NCBI RefSeq assembly: GCF_000023125.1
Contig: NC_013037.1
Span: 2,852,001-2,916,000, forward strand
Reading direction: 5' to 3'
DNA from: Dyadobacter fermentans DSM 18053
Lineage (GTDB): Bacteria > Bacteroidota > Bacteroidia > Cytophagales > Spirosomataceae
Length of the DNA: 64,000 nucleotides
Below, piece by piece: positions 45,235 to 54,729 of the stretch. The notes beneath the pieces were generated by a model. That model was given only the letters and a program-made list of their open reading frames with translations, made no database searches and was not told the origin of the DNA. A program made the translations under genes and the position numbers. Positions within the stretch are counted from its first letter, which is position 1, and each line of letters opens with the position of its first letter.

Positions 45235-46734
45235 ATGAAAAGGTATGTGACGATATGGCTTAGGCACCTTTTGGTAGACCGCGTGCTGCTTACCCAGCCC
45301 GAGCTGGAAGGCAAACCTTTTGTGCTTGCCGCCAAGGAGCGTAACCGCATGGTGGTGAAAGCATCCAGCCGGGATGCTTTGAAACTGGGTATCGAGGTGG
45401 GCATGGTGCTCGCCGACGCCCGCGCGGTACAGCCGGATTTGCAGGTACTCGACTATGATCCGGCCTTACCTGAAAAGCTGCTACGCGCCCTGGCAGAATG
45501 GGCCATCCGCTACTCGCCGCTGGTGGCTGTTGACCTGCCTGACGGGTTGATCCTGGACGCTTCTGGCTGCGCGCACCTTTGGGGATCGGAAGCAGCTTAC
45601 CTGAAAGACATTGCAACGCGCCTGAAATCCTCTGGCTATGATGTGCGTACCGCTATGGCTGACACGATCGGCACGGCTTGGGCGGTATCTCGCTACTCGC
45701 GCAGTTTCCCGATCATAGCGCCAGGCGAGCAGCTGTCTGCGCTCTTGCCGCTGCCGCCGCATGCGCTGCGGCTACCGGCCCCGGTAATTGAGAAAATGCA
45801 GAAACTGGGGCTCTACCAAATCAAAAGCTTTATCTATATGCCGCCCTCGGTGCTGCGCCGAAGGTTTGGCCAGGCGACGCTCGACCAGATCGGCAAAGCG
45901 CTTGGCACGACGCACGAGGCCTTTGAGCCCGTCCAGCCAGTAGAGCCCTACCAGGAGCGGCTTTCCAGCCTGGAACCGATCCAGACAGCTTCCGGCATCG
46001 AGATAGCGATCCAGAAGCTTTTGGAAAAGCTTTGTGAAAGGCTGGTCAAAGACGGCCAGGGTGCGCGCCAGGCTGTGCTGCGCTGCTACCGGATCGACGG
46101 ACAGATCCAGCAAGTCCAGATCGGCACCAGCGGGCCCTCATGTAGCGCTTCGCATATGTTCAAGCTTTTCGAGCTGAAAATTGCCAGCATCGAGCCAGCC
46201 CTGGGCATTGAGCTGTTTGTGATGGAAGCCCCGGTTGTCGAGCCGCTGGCCAACGCGCAGGAAGCGCTTTGGGACTTAAACAGCGGTAATAAGATCACGC
46301 GAATCGCAGAGTTGATCGACCGGCTCTCGGCGCGGGCGGGCACAGGCGTCATCCACCGCTATCTTCCTGCCCAGCACCACTGGCCAGAGCGCGCGATTAC
46401 CGAGGCAACCTCCCTGACCGATCAGCCGGAAATAGACTGGCGGACCGACCAGCACCGGCCGGTGCAGCTGCTGCCAGAGCCCGAGCGCATCATTGTCTCC
46501 GCGCCGGTACCGGATTACCCGCCTATGCTCTTTCGCTATAAAGGGGATATCCACCGCATCAAAAAAGCGGACGGACCAAACCGGATCGAGCAGGAATGGT
46601 GGATTACCGGCGGCTTGCACCGCGATTATTACGCTGTCGAAGATGAGCAGGGAGGCCGCTACTGGATCTTCCGGCTTGGCCACTACAATGAAGAGCTAAC
46701 CGCCGAGTGGTTCATCCACGGCTTTTTCGCATAA
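45235..46734 (+). CDS. imuB: ImuB, Y-family polymerase-like protein
   Basis: The 499-residue protein belongs to the ImuB branch of the Y-family: MKRYVTIWLRHLLVDRVLLTQPELE, VLADARAVQPDLQVLDYDP, and the helix-hairpin region ALLPLPPHALRLP. Catalytic acidic residues of active Pol IV/V are not conserved (WLRHLL replaces D-x-D), so it is expected to be a scaffold that recruits DnaE2 and the clamp. It starts 5 bp after imuA. Confidence 0.92.
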   Translation: MKRYVTIWLRHLLVDRVLLTQPELEGKPFVLAAKERNRMVVKASSRDALKLGIEVGMVLADARAVQPDLQVLDYDPALPEKLLRALAEWAIRYSPLVAVDLPDGLILDASGCAHLWGSEAAYLKDIATRLKSSGYDVRTAMADTIGTAWAVSRYSRSFPIIAPGEQLSALLPLPPHALRLPAPVIEKMQKLGLYQIKSFIYMPPSVLRRRFGQATLDQIGKALGTTHEAFEPVQPVEPYQERLSSLEPIQTASGIEIAIQKLLEKLCERLVKDGQGARQAVLRCYRIDGQIQQVQIGTSGPSCSASHMFKLFELKIASIEPALGIELFVMEAPVVEPLANAQEALWDLNSGNKITRIAELIDRLSARAGTGVIHRYLPAQHHWPERAITEATSLTDQPEIDWRTDQHRPVQLLPEPERIIVSAPVPDYPPMLFRYKGDIHRIKKADGPNRIEQEWWITGGLHRDYYAVEDEQGGRYWIFRLGHYNEELTAEWFIHGFFA

Positions 46735-46749
46735 ATCCTTCCTGACCTC

Positions 46750-49700
46750 ATGCAGTACACCGAATTACAGGTAACCAGCAATTTCAGCTTCCTTCGTGGG
46801 GCTTCGCATCCGGAAGAGCTCGTCGAGCAGGCGATGCACTTTGGCTATACGAAAATAGCCATCACAGACCGGAACACGCTGGCAGGGATTGTGCGCGCGC
46901 ATTCGGCCGCACGCGGCAAAGGGTTTGAGGTCATCCCAGCCGCGCGGCTGGATCTGATCGATGGGCCCAGCCTTCTGGCCTACCCGACGGATAAGCCCGC
47001 TTACGCGCGGCTTTCGGCGCTGTTATCACTGGGAAACCGAAGGACTGAAAAGGGAAAATGCGACCTGTACCGAAGGGATGTGTATGAACACGCCGAAGGG
47101 ATGAAGTTCGTTGCCGTCGCGCCGGTGACACTAAATGCATCCTTTGAATTTGAACCGGGCTTTGAAAGGGCGCTGCGCGAATACCGCTCCGAGCTGGGCA
47201 GTGAGCTTTACCTGGCTGCTACCCGCTCCTACGTGGAAAGCGATGTCAAAAAGTTCTTCCGGCTGTCCGAAATCTCAAAGCGCCTGGATGTACCGCTGGT
47301 GGCCACCAACGATGTGCATTACCATCACCCGGAGCGCCGGCAGCTGCAAGACATCGTTACCTGCGTGCGCGAGAAATGCACGATCTACAATGCCGGCTTC
47401 CGGCTGCACCAGAATGCGGAGCGCTACCTGAAAGACCAGGCAGAGATGCTGCGCATCTTCCGCGGGTATCCGGATGCCATTGCCCGCACGCAGGAAATCG
47501 CAGAAGCCTGCACCTTCTCACTGGACACCTTGCAATACGTGTATCCGGAAGAGATCACCGGCGGCGACCGCAGCCCGCAAGAAGAACTGACCTACCTGGC
47601 CTGGAAAGGTGCCAGGGACTTTTACGGGGAGCCGGTGCCTGAGAAAGTTGCCAGCGCCATCGAGCATGAGCTCAAATTTGTAGCCGAAATGGATTATGCG
47701 GCTTATTTTCTGACAGTTTACGATATTGTCCGTTTCGCTCGTGAGCGCGGCATCCTTTGCCAGGGCCGCGGCTCTGCGGCCAACTCGACCGTCTGCTTCT
47801 GTCTTGGGATCACCAGCGTTGATCCTACCAAATTTGATCTGCTCTTTGAGCGCTTCATTTCATCAGCCCGTAACGAGCCGCCGGATATCGACGTAGACTT
47901 TGAGCATGAGCGCAGGGAAGAAGTGATCCAGTACATCTACCAGAAATACGGCCGTGACCGCTCAGCGATCGTGGCCACTGTCACCCAGCTGCACCAGAAA
48001 GGCGCTGTGCGCGATGTGGCCAAAGCGATGGGCATGTCCGTGGATGCGATAAACAAACTATCCAGCTCGATCTGGGAATTTACCGATGAGTGGTTTGAAG
48101 GAAAACGGATTTCGGATCAAGGCTTTAACGCGAGTGACCCGCACCTTATGAAAGTGGCGGATCTGACCAAACAGTTCATGGGCTTTCCGCGGCAGCTGGG
48201 CCAGCATACCGGCGGGTTTGTGATCACCCAGGGCAAGATCACTGACCTTTGCCCGATCATCAACGCCCGGATGGAAGACCGCACCAATATCGAATGGAAC
48301 AAAGACGATATCGATACGCTCGGCTTTCTGAAAATTGATGTGCTTGCCCTGGGCATGCTTACCTGTATCCGCAAAGGCTTTGACCTTTTAAGAAACCATT
48401 ATGACAAGACCTACACGCTGGCGACTATCCCGCAGGATGATCCGAAGGTGTATGAGATGATCTCGCATGCCGATACGATCGGGGTTTTCCAGATCGAAAG
48501 CCGGGCGCAGCAGTCGATGCTGCCCAGGCTTAAACCAAAAAACTTCTATGACCTGGTAATCGAAGTCGCCATCGTCCGGCCGGGTCCGATCCAGGGGGAT
48601 ATGGTGCACCCCTACCTGCGCCGCAGGAACGGGGAAGAACCGGTAGAATATCCTTCCAAGGAGCTGGAAGACATTCTCGGCCGCACGCTGGGGGTGCCCC
48701 TGTTCCAGGAGCAGGCGATGAAGATCGCGATCGTGGCGGCCGGCTTCACTCCTGCCGAAGCCGATAAGCTCCGGCGCAGTATGGCGACCTTTAAGCTCAA
48801 CGGGCTTGTCACCCAGTTTGAAAAGAAGCTGATTGATGGGATGACCGGACGTGGCTATACGGAAGAATATGCGCGCCGGATCTTCCGGCAGCTGGAAGGG
48901 TTCGGTAGCTACGGGTTTCCTGAAAGCCACGCGGCCAGCTTTGCGCTTTTGGTCTATGTCTCCTGCTGGATGAAGTGCTACTATCCCGATGTATTCGCGA
49001 CAGCGCTGTTGAACTCTCAGCCTATGGGCTTCTACCAGCCCGCACAAATTGTCATCGACGCGCGTAAACATGGGGTTAAGGTGCGGCCGGTGGATGTGAA
49101 CATTTCCAGCTGGGACAATACGTTAGAGGAACCAGAAGGGGAATATAGGGCGATCAGGCTGGGCTTCCGTCAGGTGAAAGGGCTTGCGAAAAAGGACGCT
49201 TTGGCCCTTTTGGCGGGGCGCACCGGGCCCTATAAGGCCATTCATTTGATGCGGGACGCTGGGGTCTCCCAAGAGGCGCTGGAAAAGCTCGCTGACGCGG
49301 ACGCCTTCCGCTCGATGGGCATGGACCGGCGTCAGGCGATGTGGGAGGCCTCTGCCCTCTCCGAACGGCCGATGGGCGCTTTTGCGGGCCACAAGTCAGC
49401 CAGCGAGTTTGAAGCGCCCGTCGAGCTTCCCAAGCTCTCGCTTTCCGAGCATGTCGTCCAGGATTATATGTCCACCTCGCTTTCGCTGAAAGCGCACCCG
49501 GTTTCGTTTGTCCGCCAGGATTTGGTAGCGAAAAGGGTGATCAAGACTGCGGATCTTGCGGGGTTGCGCGATAAACAGTTTGTCCGGGTAGCAGGCCTGG
49601 TGCTCGTGCGCCAGCGGCCAGGTACTGCCGGCGGGGTCTGCTTTATCACCATCGAGGACGAGTCGGGCGTGGCTAACCTGGTCGTGTTTCAAAGCCTTTT

Positions 49701-49980
49701 CGAGAAATACCGTAAGGAGATCCTCCGGTCGCGGCTTTTGATGGTCGAAGGAAAGCTGCAAATCGAAGGGGAAGTGATCCATGTGGTCGTCCGGCGCTGC
49801 TATGATATGTCCCCGCTGCTGCGAAATCTTAATCAGAAAGATGAAGATCCGGATCTGCTTACGTTATCGCGCGCCGACGAAAAAGACGAATATGTATCCC
49901 AGGCTGTTAACCGCAAAACACAGGTCCGAAAAAAGGCGGTGCAATTGGAAATCTTTCCTTCCGGCCGTAATTTCCGTTAA
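46750..49980 (+). CDS. dnaE2: Error-prone DNA polymerase III alpha subunit DnaE2
   Basis: The 1076-residue protein has a PHP domain (FSFLRGASHPEELVEQAMHFGYTKIAITDRN) and a C-family polymerase core (GRGSAANSTVCFCLGITSVDP, PPDIDVDFEHERREEVIQYI with the acidic pair, VRPGPIQGDMVHPYLRRR). The helix-hairpin-helix and OB regions follow. It lacks the tail of the replicative DnaE. It is the catalytic subunit of the mutasome; the gene starts 15 bp after imuB. Confidence 0.96.
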   Translation: MQYTELQVTSNFSFLRGASHPEELVEQAMHFGYTKIAITDRNTLAGIVRAHSAARGKGFEVIPAARLDLIDGPSLLAYPTDKPAYARLSALLSLGNRRTEKGKCDLYRRDVYEHAEGMKFVAVAPVTLNASFEFEPGFERALREYRSELGSELYLAATRSYVESDVKKFFRLSEISKRLDVPLVATNDVHYHHPERRQLQDIVTCVREKCTIYNAGFRLHQNAERYLKDQAEMLRIFRGYPDAIARTQEIAEACTFSLDTLQYVYPEEITGGDRSPQEELTYLAWKGARDFYGEPVPEKVASAIEHELKFVAEMDYAAYFLTVYDIVRFARERGILCQGRGSAANSTVCFCLGITSVDPTKFDLLFERFISSARNEPPDIDVDFEHERREEVIQYIYQKYGRDRSAIVATVTQLHQKGAVRDVAKAMGMSVDAINKLSSSIWEFTDEWFEGKRISDQGFNASDPHLMKVADLTKQFMGFPRQLGQHTGGFVITQGKITDLCPIINARMEDRTNIEWNKDDIDTLGFLKIDVLALGMLTCIRKGFDLLRNHYDKTYTLATIPQDDPKVYEMISHADTIGVFQIESRAQQSMLPRLKPKNFYDLVIEVAIVRPGPIQGDMVHPYLRRRNGEEPVEYPSKELEDILGRTLGVPLFQEQAMKIAIVAAGFTPAEADKLRRSMATFKLNGLVTQFEKKLIDGMTGRGYTEEYARRIFRQLEGFGSYGFPESHAASFALLVYVSCWMKCYYPDVFATALLNSQPMGFYQPAQIVIDARKHGVKVRPVDVNISSWDNTLEEPEGEYRAIRLGFRQVKGLAKKDALALLAGRTGPYKAIHLMRDAGVSQEALEKLADADAFRSMGMDRRQAMWEASALSERPMGAFAGHKSASEFEAPVELPKLSLSEHVVQDYMSTSLSLKAHPVSFVRQDLVAKRVIKTADLAGLRDKQFVRVAGLVLVRQRPGTAGGVCFITIEDESGVANLVVFQSLFEKYRKEILRSRLLMVEGKLQIEGEVIHVVVRRCYDMSPLLRNLNQKDEDPDLLTLSRADEKDEYVSQAVNRKTQVRKKAVQLEIFPSGRNFR

Positions 49981-49995
49981 CCAGTATCACCTGCC

Positions 49996-50343
49996 ATGGT
50001 AGCCGCATACAACCCTTTCGAAATCCTGAACCTGCCTATGATCCGGCGTATCACCCAGCACGGCAATCATTTCATTGTGCTGCAACGCTTCACCTGGTCA
50101 GGGATCAAGGAGGGCTTTGGGTTTATGGCGACTCCTTACAAGGATGAGAAATCAGGGAAGGTGCATGCGGCGCAGCTCTCCGGGAACGAAGGAAAGCTGC
50201 TCAATCTTTCCGCTGATATCGAAAAGATCACAGCCCTAATCAACGATCCGCGGTACAGCCTTTTCCTTTGCACGTTCCGGGAAGAGTCCTGGAACAAGAA
50301 AATGATCAAATTATATCAGCGGAATATGGATATCTTACATTAA
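49996..50343 (+). CDS. Small protein of the mutagenesis operon
   Basis: A 115-residue product (VAAYNPFEILNLPMIRRITQHGNHFIVLQRFTWSGIKEGFGFMATPYK...). No known domain; it seems globular with a basic surface. It lies 15 bp after dnaE2 and before a 40-codon gene and the SRAP gene, all in the same direction, so it belongs to the operon. Confidence 0.75.
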   Translation: MVAAYNPFEILNLPMIRRITQHGNHFIVLQRFTWSGIKEGFGFMATPYKDEKSGKVHAAQLSGNEGKLLNLSADIEKITALINDPRYSLFLCTFREESWNKKMIKLYQRNMDILH

Positions 50344-50350
50344 AGCTCAC

Positions 50351-50473
50351 ATGCCGGTCGCTTCCAACGATGCGATCGTCATTCAAATGGATTTGAAATT
50401 CGGAAGGCTCAAAGCCACTGTTACGGCCAACGGGCCCGAGCATGAGTTTGACCTGTATGAAATGATCAGATAA
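50351..50473 (+). CDS. Very small protein (40 aa) of the mutagenesis operon
   Basis: From the ATG at 50351 to TAA at 50471 the frame reads MPVASNDAIVIQMDLKFGRL and ends in EHEFDLYEMIR. It starts 7 bp after the preceding stop and ends 17 bp before the SRAP ATG, so spacing fits tight coupling. The acidic/hydrophobic C-terminal HEFDLYEMI might act as a peptide that contacts another component. Function unknown. Confidence 0.55.
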   Translation: MPVASNDAIVIQMDLKFGRLKATVTANGPEHEFDLYEMIR

Positions 50474-50490
50474 GCACCCCTTTTATATAT

Positions 50491-51315
50491 ATGATTCCGT
50501 ATCTGCGCGGGCGTCAGCTCTGTTACGACATATCCCTTCACAGCGATATTGAGCTGACCAAGGAGGTTTTTCCCAAAATCAAAGACAAGCGGATTATTCA
50601 GGACTCACCTGTCTATGACCACATCAGCTCTTTCGCGTTTCCACAGTATCCAGTGATAACACGTCAGGGCACTGAGTTGATTCTTTCAGAGCTGGAATGG
50701 TCGCTGGATCCTGTCTACGAGAAAAATCCGGTCGAGCGCCGCAAGCGCCGTACCAAAATGGCGGACATACAGTCGGAGCGGGTGCTCGGCGACAGTCGCT
50801 CCTACGCGCATCGAATCAGGCAGAACCGGTGCCTTATTCCAGTAACGGGTACTTACGAGCATCGTGCGATCCAGGGGTGGGCAAAGAAAGTCCCCTACTA
50901 CATCTGGCCAAAAGACCGGAAAATGCAGTTTCTGCCGGGGCTGTTTCAGATCATTGAAACGACCGGTCCAGCTGGTGAAAAAAAGCAAAGTAGCAGTTTT
51001 GGGATGCTCACCCGCACGGCTAACGAGCTGATGGCCAATATTCATAACGACGGCGAGTTCCGTCACCGGATGCCATTGTTTCTCACGCCAGAGCTGGAAG
51101 AGTTTTGGCTATCTGAGCATTTCTCGGACACGGATATGAAGGCGGTGTTTGATTTCATGTCGCCTTCACAGGCGCTGGACTATCGGACAGTTTTTAGCAT
51201 CAGAGGGACAAAGCCGCGGCCGGATGGTGAGCCAAAGTTTGAGTTTTGGCGGTATGAGAATCTGCCACCGCTGGGGAATGACGAAGGACTCCAGTCTCAA
51301 ATGTCTCTTTTTTAA
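50491..51315 (+). CDS. SRAP-domain (YedK/HMCES-like) protein with displaced cysteine
   Basis: The 274-residue protein carries the SRAP fold: CYDIS near the N-terminus, NRCLIPVTGTYEH (Glu123) and FRHRMPLFL (His192). In the family, Cys2 becomes the N-terminal residue and forms a stable thiazolidine crosslink with abasic sites in single-stranded DNA. Here the Cys is residue 11, after MIPYLRGRQL, with CTC (Leu) in the codon just before it, so no usable start lies next to it. Either the leader is removed or the mechanism differs. It closes the SOS operon. Confidence 0.9.
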   Translation: MIPYLRGRQLCYDISLHSDIELTKEVFPKIKDKRIIQDSPVYDHISSFAFPQYPVITRQGTELILSELEWSLDPVYEKNPVERRKRRTKMADIQSERVLGDSRSYAHRIRQNRCLIPVTGTYEHRAIQGWAKKVPYYIWPKDRKMQFLPGLFQIIETTGPAGEKKQSSSFGMLTRTANELMANIHNDGEFRHRMPLFLTPELEEFWLSEHFSDTDMKAVFDFMSPSQALDYRTVFSIRGTKPRPDGEPKFEFWRYENLPPLGNDEGLQSQMSLF

Positions 51316-51389
51316 AGCTGCTTTTCAATACAAAATATGCCATTCCGTCTCATTTCTAGCAATTAAAGCACTGCTATTCAAGAAGATCA

Positions 51390-52082
51390 CTATGGTCGTA
51401 CCACTCTAAGTGTTGTGGCTTCCGTCGGTGTAGAAATTCTAAACAAATAAATCCCTGACTGGCGCAGTAGAATAGCTATTTCTTGCCGGTTCGGGCGCAA
51501 ATGTGATGATATGAGTGTGCCGTTTTGATCGGAAATTGTGAGCTGAGAAGTGTTTGCTGGTAGTTTTAGGTTTACTTTTCCATCAATGGCTGGGTTCGGA
51601 TAGGCCGCTGCCATTCTAATAGATTCATGCATAGGAACGATCGAAACAATTCTAGAGAATGTCGAGCTTTCGTCCCAGTCGATCTGTTTGAGCCGGTAGT
51701 AACTTGTAGTATATAGGTCATTATCGGAAAAGCTATAAACGCCGCCCCGGTCCCCTTTTCCATCAACCCACCCGGCCTTTTCAAAATATTTCCCGTCAAC
51801 TGATTTCTGGATTTCAAAACCTGCATTCGATGTCTCACTGGCCGTCATCCAAGTTAGCTCTGCCTGGTTTGCCCCGGTGGAAACCCCTTTAAAGTAGATA
51901 AGTCTTACCGGAAGCGCCGCGTATACCTCGTTTGTCGCACCGACGCTACCAAGCGACCAATCCAGTGAAACGTTCTCGCCAGAGCCACTAGCGGACGCCC
52001 CGAAAATTCCCAGGGAAAAGGATTGTGCCCAAATTGCCTCGCCCAAAAATACCAGAAGAAGAGTAATAAATATTGTTTTCAT
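51390..52082 (-). CDS. Secreted protein with type IX sorting domain
   Basis: The 230-residue product has a Sec signal (MKTIFITLLLVFLGEAIWAQ), a beta-sandwich fragment (LTWMTASETSNAGFEIQKSVDGKYFEKAGWV, YYRLKQIDWDESSTFSRIV) and a C-terminal type IX signal (AAAYPNPAIDGKVNLKLP, SGIYLFRI). It is expected at the cell surface. It is the last gene of the 52-54 kb minus-strand cluster. Confidence 0.8.
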   Translation of the reverse strand: MKTIFITLLLVFLGEAIWAQSFSLGIFGASASGSGENVSLDWSLGSVGATNEVYAALPVRLIYFKGVSTGANQAELTWMTASETSNAGFEIQKSVDGKYFEKAGWVDGKGDRGGVYSFSDNDLYTTSYYRLKQIDWDESSTFSRIVSIVPMHESIRMAAAYPNPAIDGKVNLKLPANTSQLTISDQNGTLISSHLRPNRQEIAILLRQSGIYLFRISTPTEATTLRVVRP

Positions 52083-52143
52083 TGATACAATGATTTAGAT
52101 ACGGCAAACACTTGAAAATCTCATGATTCTCCGTTAAAAGCAA

Positions 52144-53031
52144 TCAATATTCTAATGTGACAGTGCCAAGGCTAAGCCCGCCGTCATTCCAATTTGCTGC
52201 GGTGGTAGCATTACTAGCAAAGCCAACCATTCCGACTTCATAAGTTCCAGGTTCAAGATTGGTTTGATAAACACCATGGAAAGGAATAAACAAACGCGTT
52301 CCCAGAGATACACGGAAACCTGGGACAGCATGTGAAGGATCAAATTCAAGAATGGGCTGATTGGGAATATCCACGCGACGATACCCGAGATTTAGCGTTA
52401 AACCAGTTCCTCCCCCAGTGGCAACTGACCCAAACGCTTTTGAAAACATCAGGGTTAGTATCGGATTAGCTTGATTAACTTGAATTTGCACCTTAACGGA
52501 CAGAAAATTCATCGCCGTGCTAGGTGGTAAACCAAATCCTGTATTGTGATGATACCTCCGTTCAGGCCGCTTCTGCCACTGATCTCCTTTGAAAACCATC
52601 ATATCCCCTTCCTGAGGATCATTGATCCCTTCTAGATTCTTGGCCATGAGTGCGTAAGGAACACTTTGCAGCTGAGACGTGCTTACATTTAAATAATTAC
52701 TTCCACCAGCAGCATCCAGCTCCACTTGTAAGAAATACGTTCCGCTACTCCAATGGATATTTGCGAACGCTCCTGATTGTACGTTACCTGCTCCGACCGC
52801 TACATTGAACGTGCCGTTGGCGGTGGTCTGCGGCGTATGTATTTCCTGATACACCGCAGCGCCTGATGCAGAACCTTGATGCAAAGTGAAGCGGACCGAA
52901 ACGGTTTTATTTGCGACCGGTTTATTGGATACATCACGCGCCACGCCTTGAAAGGCGAATTGCTGCGGGATCTGAGCATGGGCGGTCAAGGCAAGCAATA
53001 TGCCGATGAATAGAAAGAATTTATACTTCAT
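52144..53031 (-). CDS. Secreted modular protein, variable C-terminus (copy 3)
   Basis: The 295-residue product starts with a signal peptide (MKYKFFLFIGILLALTAHAQ). It has a conserved N-terminal module (IPQQFAFQGVARDVSNKPVANKTVSVRFTL, YFLQVELDAAGGSNYLNVSTSQLQSVPYAL) of about 130 residues seen in many Bacteroidota fibre-associated proteins. Its C-terminal 150 residues differ from the next paralogue. Function unknown; probably a surface or filament component. Confidence 0.7.
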   Translation of the reverse strand: MKYKFFLFIGILLALTAHAQIPQQFAFQGVARDVSNKPVANKTVSVRFTLHQGSASGAAVYQEIHTPQTTANGTFNVAVGAGNVQSGAFANIHWSSGTYFLQVELDAAGGSNYLNVSTSQLQSVPYALMAKNLEGINDPQEGDMMVFKGDQWQKRPERRYHHNTGFGLPPSTAMNFLSVKVQIQVNQANPILTLMFSKAFGSVATGGGTGLTLNLGYRRVDIPNQPILEFDPSHAVPGFRVSLGTRLFIPFHGVYQTNLEPGTYEVGMVGFASNATTAANWNDGGLSLGTVTLEY

Positions 53032-53048
53032 GATCTTTCGTTTAGTAG

Positions 53049-53939
53049 TTAATAACTTACTTCTACGAATCCCGTCGATGGACCGTTGTCATTCCAGGAT
53101 CCCCCGTTTGACGATTTGCCCAACATACCAACCTCGTAAACCTCACCAGCCTTGAATGTTGTTGCATATGAACCTGTTAGCGTAAAAGGCAACCGAACCC
53201 GCGTTGTTACACGAAAATTGTTGATTACATCCGTTGTAATAAAAGGAGTATAGTCTTCCTGTGTATCGCCTACTTTTCGGTACCCTAAGACAAGGCTCAT
53301 GGACTCTCCACCATCAGTCAGGTTTGACCCGAATGTTTTCGTTGCTGAAAGAGAAATGTTGGGATTGTCTTTTTCGATCGTGATCGTGGCCATAGCTGAA
53401 ACAAACCGAAGGGTACCTATAAGATTACTTCCAGATCCACTAAAATGGTAGCGTTTTGTCTTAGGCTTCTTCGTCCAGGACCCGTCTTGAAACTCCAACA
53501 TATCCCCGTTTTTTGGGCTACTGACGCCTGTAAGGTTGTCAGCATGGGATGAAACCAATGCATAAGGTACACTTTGCAGCTGGGTTGTGCTCATCGTTTC
53601 ATAGTCACTTCCCCCGGCAGCATCCAGTTCTACCTGTAAGAAATAAGGCCCGGCGTTCCAATTGATCGCCGAGAAACTGCCCGACAATGTATTTCCCGCA
53701 CCTACGGAAATATTAAATACACCGCTTGCCGCTGTTTGCGGTGAATGTGTTTCCTTGTAAACCGTGGGTCCGGCCTCGGAACCCTGGTGCAGCGTGAAGC
53801 GGACCGAAACGGATTTATTTGAGACCGGTTTATTGGCTGCGTCACGCGCCACGCCTTGGAAAGCAAATTGCTGCGGAACCTGGGCGTGGGCGAACACAGC
53901 TGCTGTAAGCGCTGCCAGCAAAAAAATGAACGATTTCAT
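53049..53939 (-). CDS. Secreted modular protein, variable C-terminus (copy 4)
   Basis: A 296-residue paralogue of the previous gene with about 70% identical N-terminal module (VPQQFAFQGVARDAANKPVSNKSVSVRFTL) and a divergent C-terminal jelly-roll-like part (IGTLRFVSAMATITIEKDNPNISLSATK...). Only 17 bp separate the two, so they are cotranscribed. Confidence 0.7.
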   Translation of the reverse strand: MKSFIFLLAALTAAVFAHAQVPQQFAFQGVARDAANKPVSNKSVSVRFTLHQGSEAGPTVYKETHSPQTAASGVFNISVGAGNTLSGSFSAINWNAGPYFLQVELDAAGGSDYETMSTTQLQSVPYALVSSHADNLTGVSSPKNGDMLEFQDGSWTKKPKTKRYHFSGSGSNLIGTLRFVSAMATITIEKDNPNISLSATKTFGSNLTDGGESMSLVLGYRKVGDTQEDYTPFITTDVINNFRVTTRVRLPFTLTGSYATTFKAGEVYEVGMLGKSSNGGSWNDNGPSTGFVEVSY

Positions 53940-53979
53940 GACTGTTTGATTAAATAGATGTTAGAGACTGAGCAAATAC

Positions 53980-54354
53980 CTATTCAGTAAGCTTTTTTCG
54001 CACGCATTCATCCTCTTTGAAAGTAATCGTCCAGTCATCCCAGATGCCTACTTCTTTGTTTTCAAGGATTTGCTTCACCTCGATCGCTCGCGGTCCGGCG
54101 GTTACCGCCGTAGTAAAAACTGATTCGGTCGCCTGTTTCCCGCAATCGGGAATGGCGGCGGATGTCGCAGTGATGCTTCCGGCCAGCTTTCCGTCAATGT
54201 AAACATCCAACCGGTCGAAATCGGATTCAATTTGCGTGTAGAGCGTGAAATACGCCTGGGGAGCTGGGTCTTCATCCTTTTTGCACCCCGATACTGAAAA
54301 GGCAAGCAGAAAAAGGATTGGAAGCAGACGCGGGCTTGATAGCAGTTTTATCAT
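53980..54354 (-). CDS. Hypothetical lipoprotein, 124 aa
   Basis: MIKLLSSPRLLPILFLLAFSVSGC is a lipoprotein signal. The mature part (YFTLYTQIESDFDRLDVYIDGKLAGSI) is a small beta domain with two cysteines that may pair (DCGK, DECV). It is first in the cluster, 41 bp before copy 4. No family recognised. Confidence 0.65.
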   Translation of the reverse strand: MIKLLSSPRLLPILFLLAFSVSGCKKDEDPAPQAYFTLYTQIESDFDRLDVYIDGKLAGSITATSAAIPDCGKQATESVFTTAVTAGPRAIEVKQILENKEVGIWDDWTITFKEDECVRKKLTE

Positions 54355-54729
54355 AACAGTACTATTTTGTTAAATTGATCATCGTTAAGCGGCATTTTCA
54401 CAAAAGAGAAGGATAGCGATTACCCAATGCATTATTGACGCATCAAAACTAGTTCGCTCCTGGATGGTGGTAAAATTGAAGTTGCTAAGGCGTATAGGAT
54501 CAGCTGCGGAAGCGGGCATGATCTCCGCTGGAACCGCTTAATCAATTGCTTTCCTTTTTGGCAATTTGAAACCGTTAAATATGGATTTTCGCTACGCTTC
54601 GAAAGCGGTTCTTATACGTTTCGCCAAATTAAAGTGGCAACCTTTCGTTCGGATTAACATTTTTGTGCAAGACATATTAGAAGTCCAATCTTGATCCGCT
54701 TGCCCACCTTTAACTTTAATCTGAGCCTG
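54355..54729. other. Divergent promoter region
   Basis: 375 bp between the lipoprotein and sensor-kinase genes with no gene or strong hairpin; it should hold both promoters. Confidence 0.45.

Noticed and set aside
48388..49071. 227-codon minus-strand frame inside dnaE2
   Set aside because: Antisense shadow; the plus strand encodes the conserved polymerase core.
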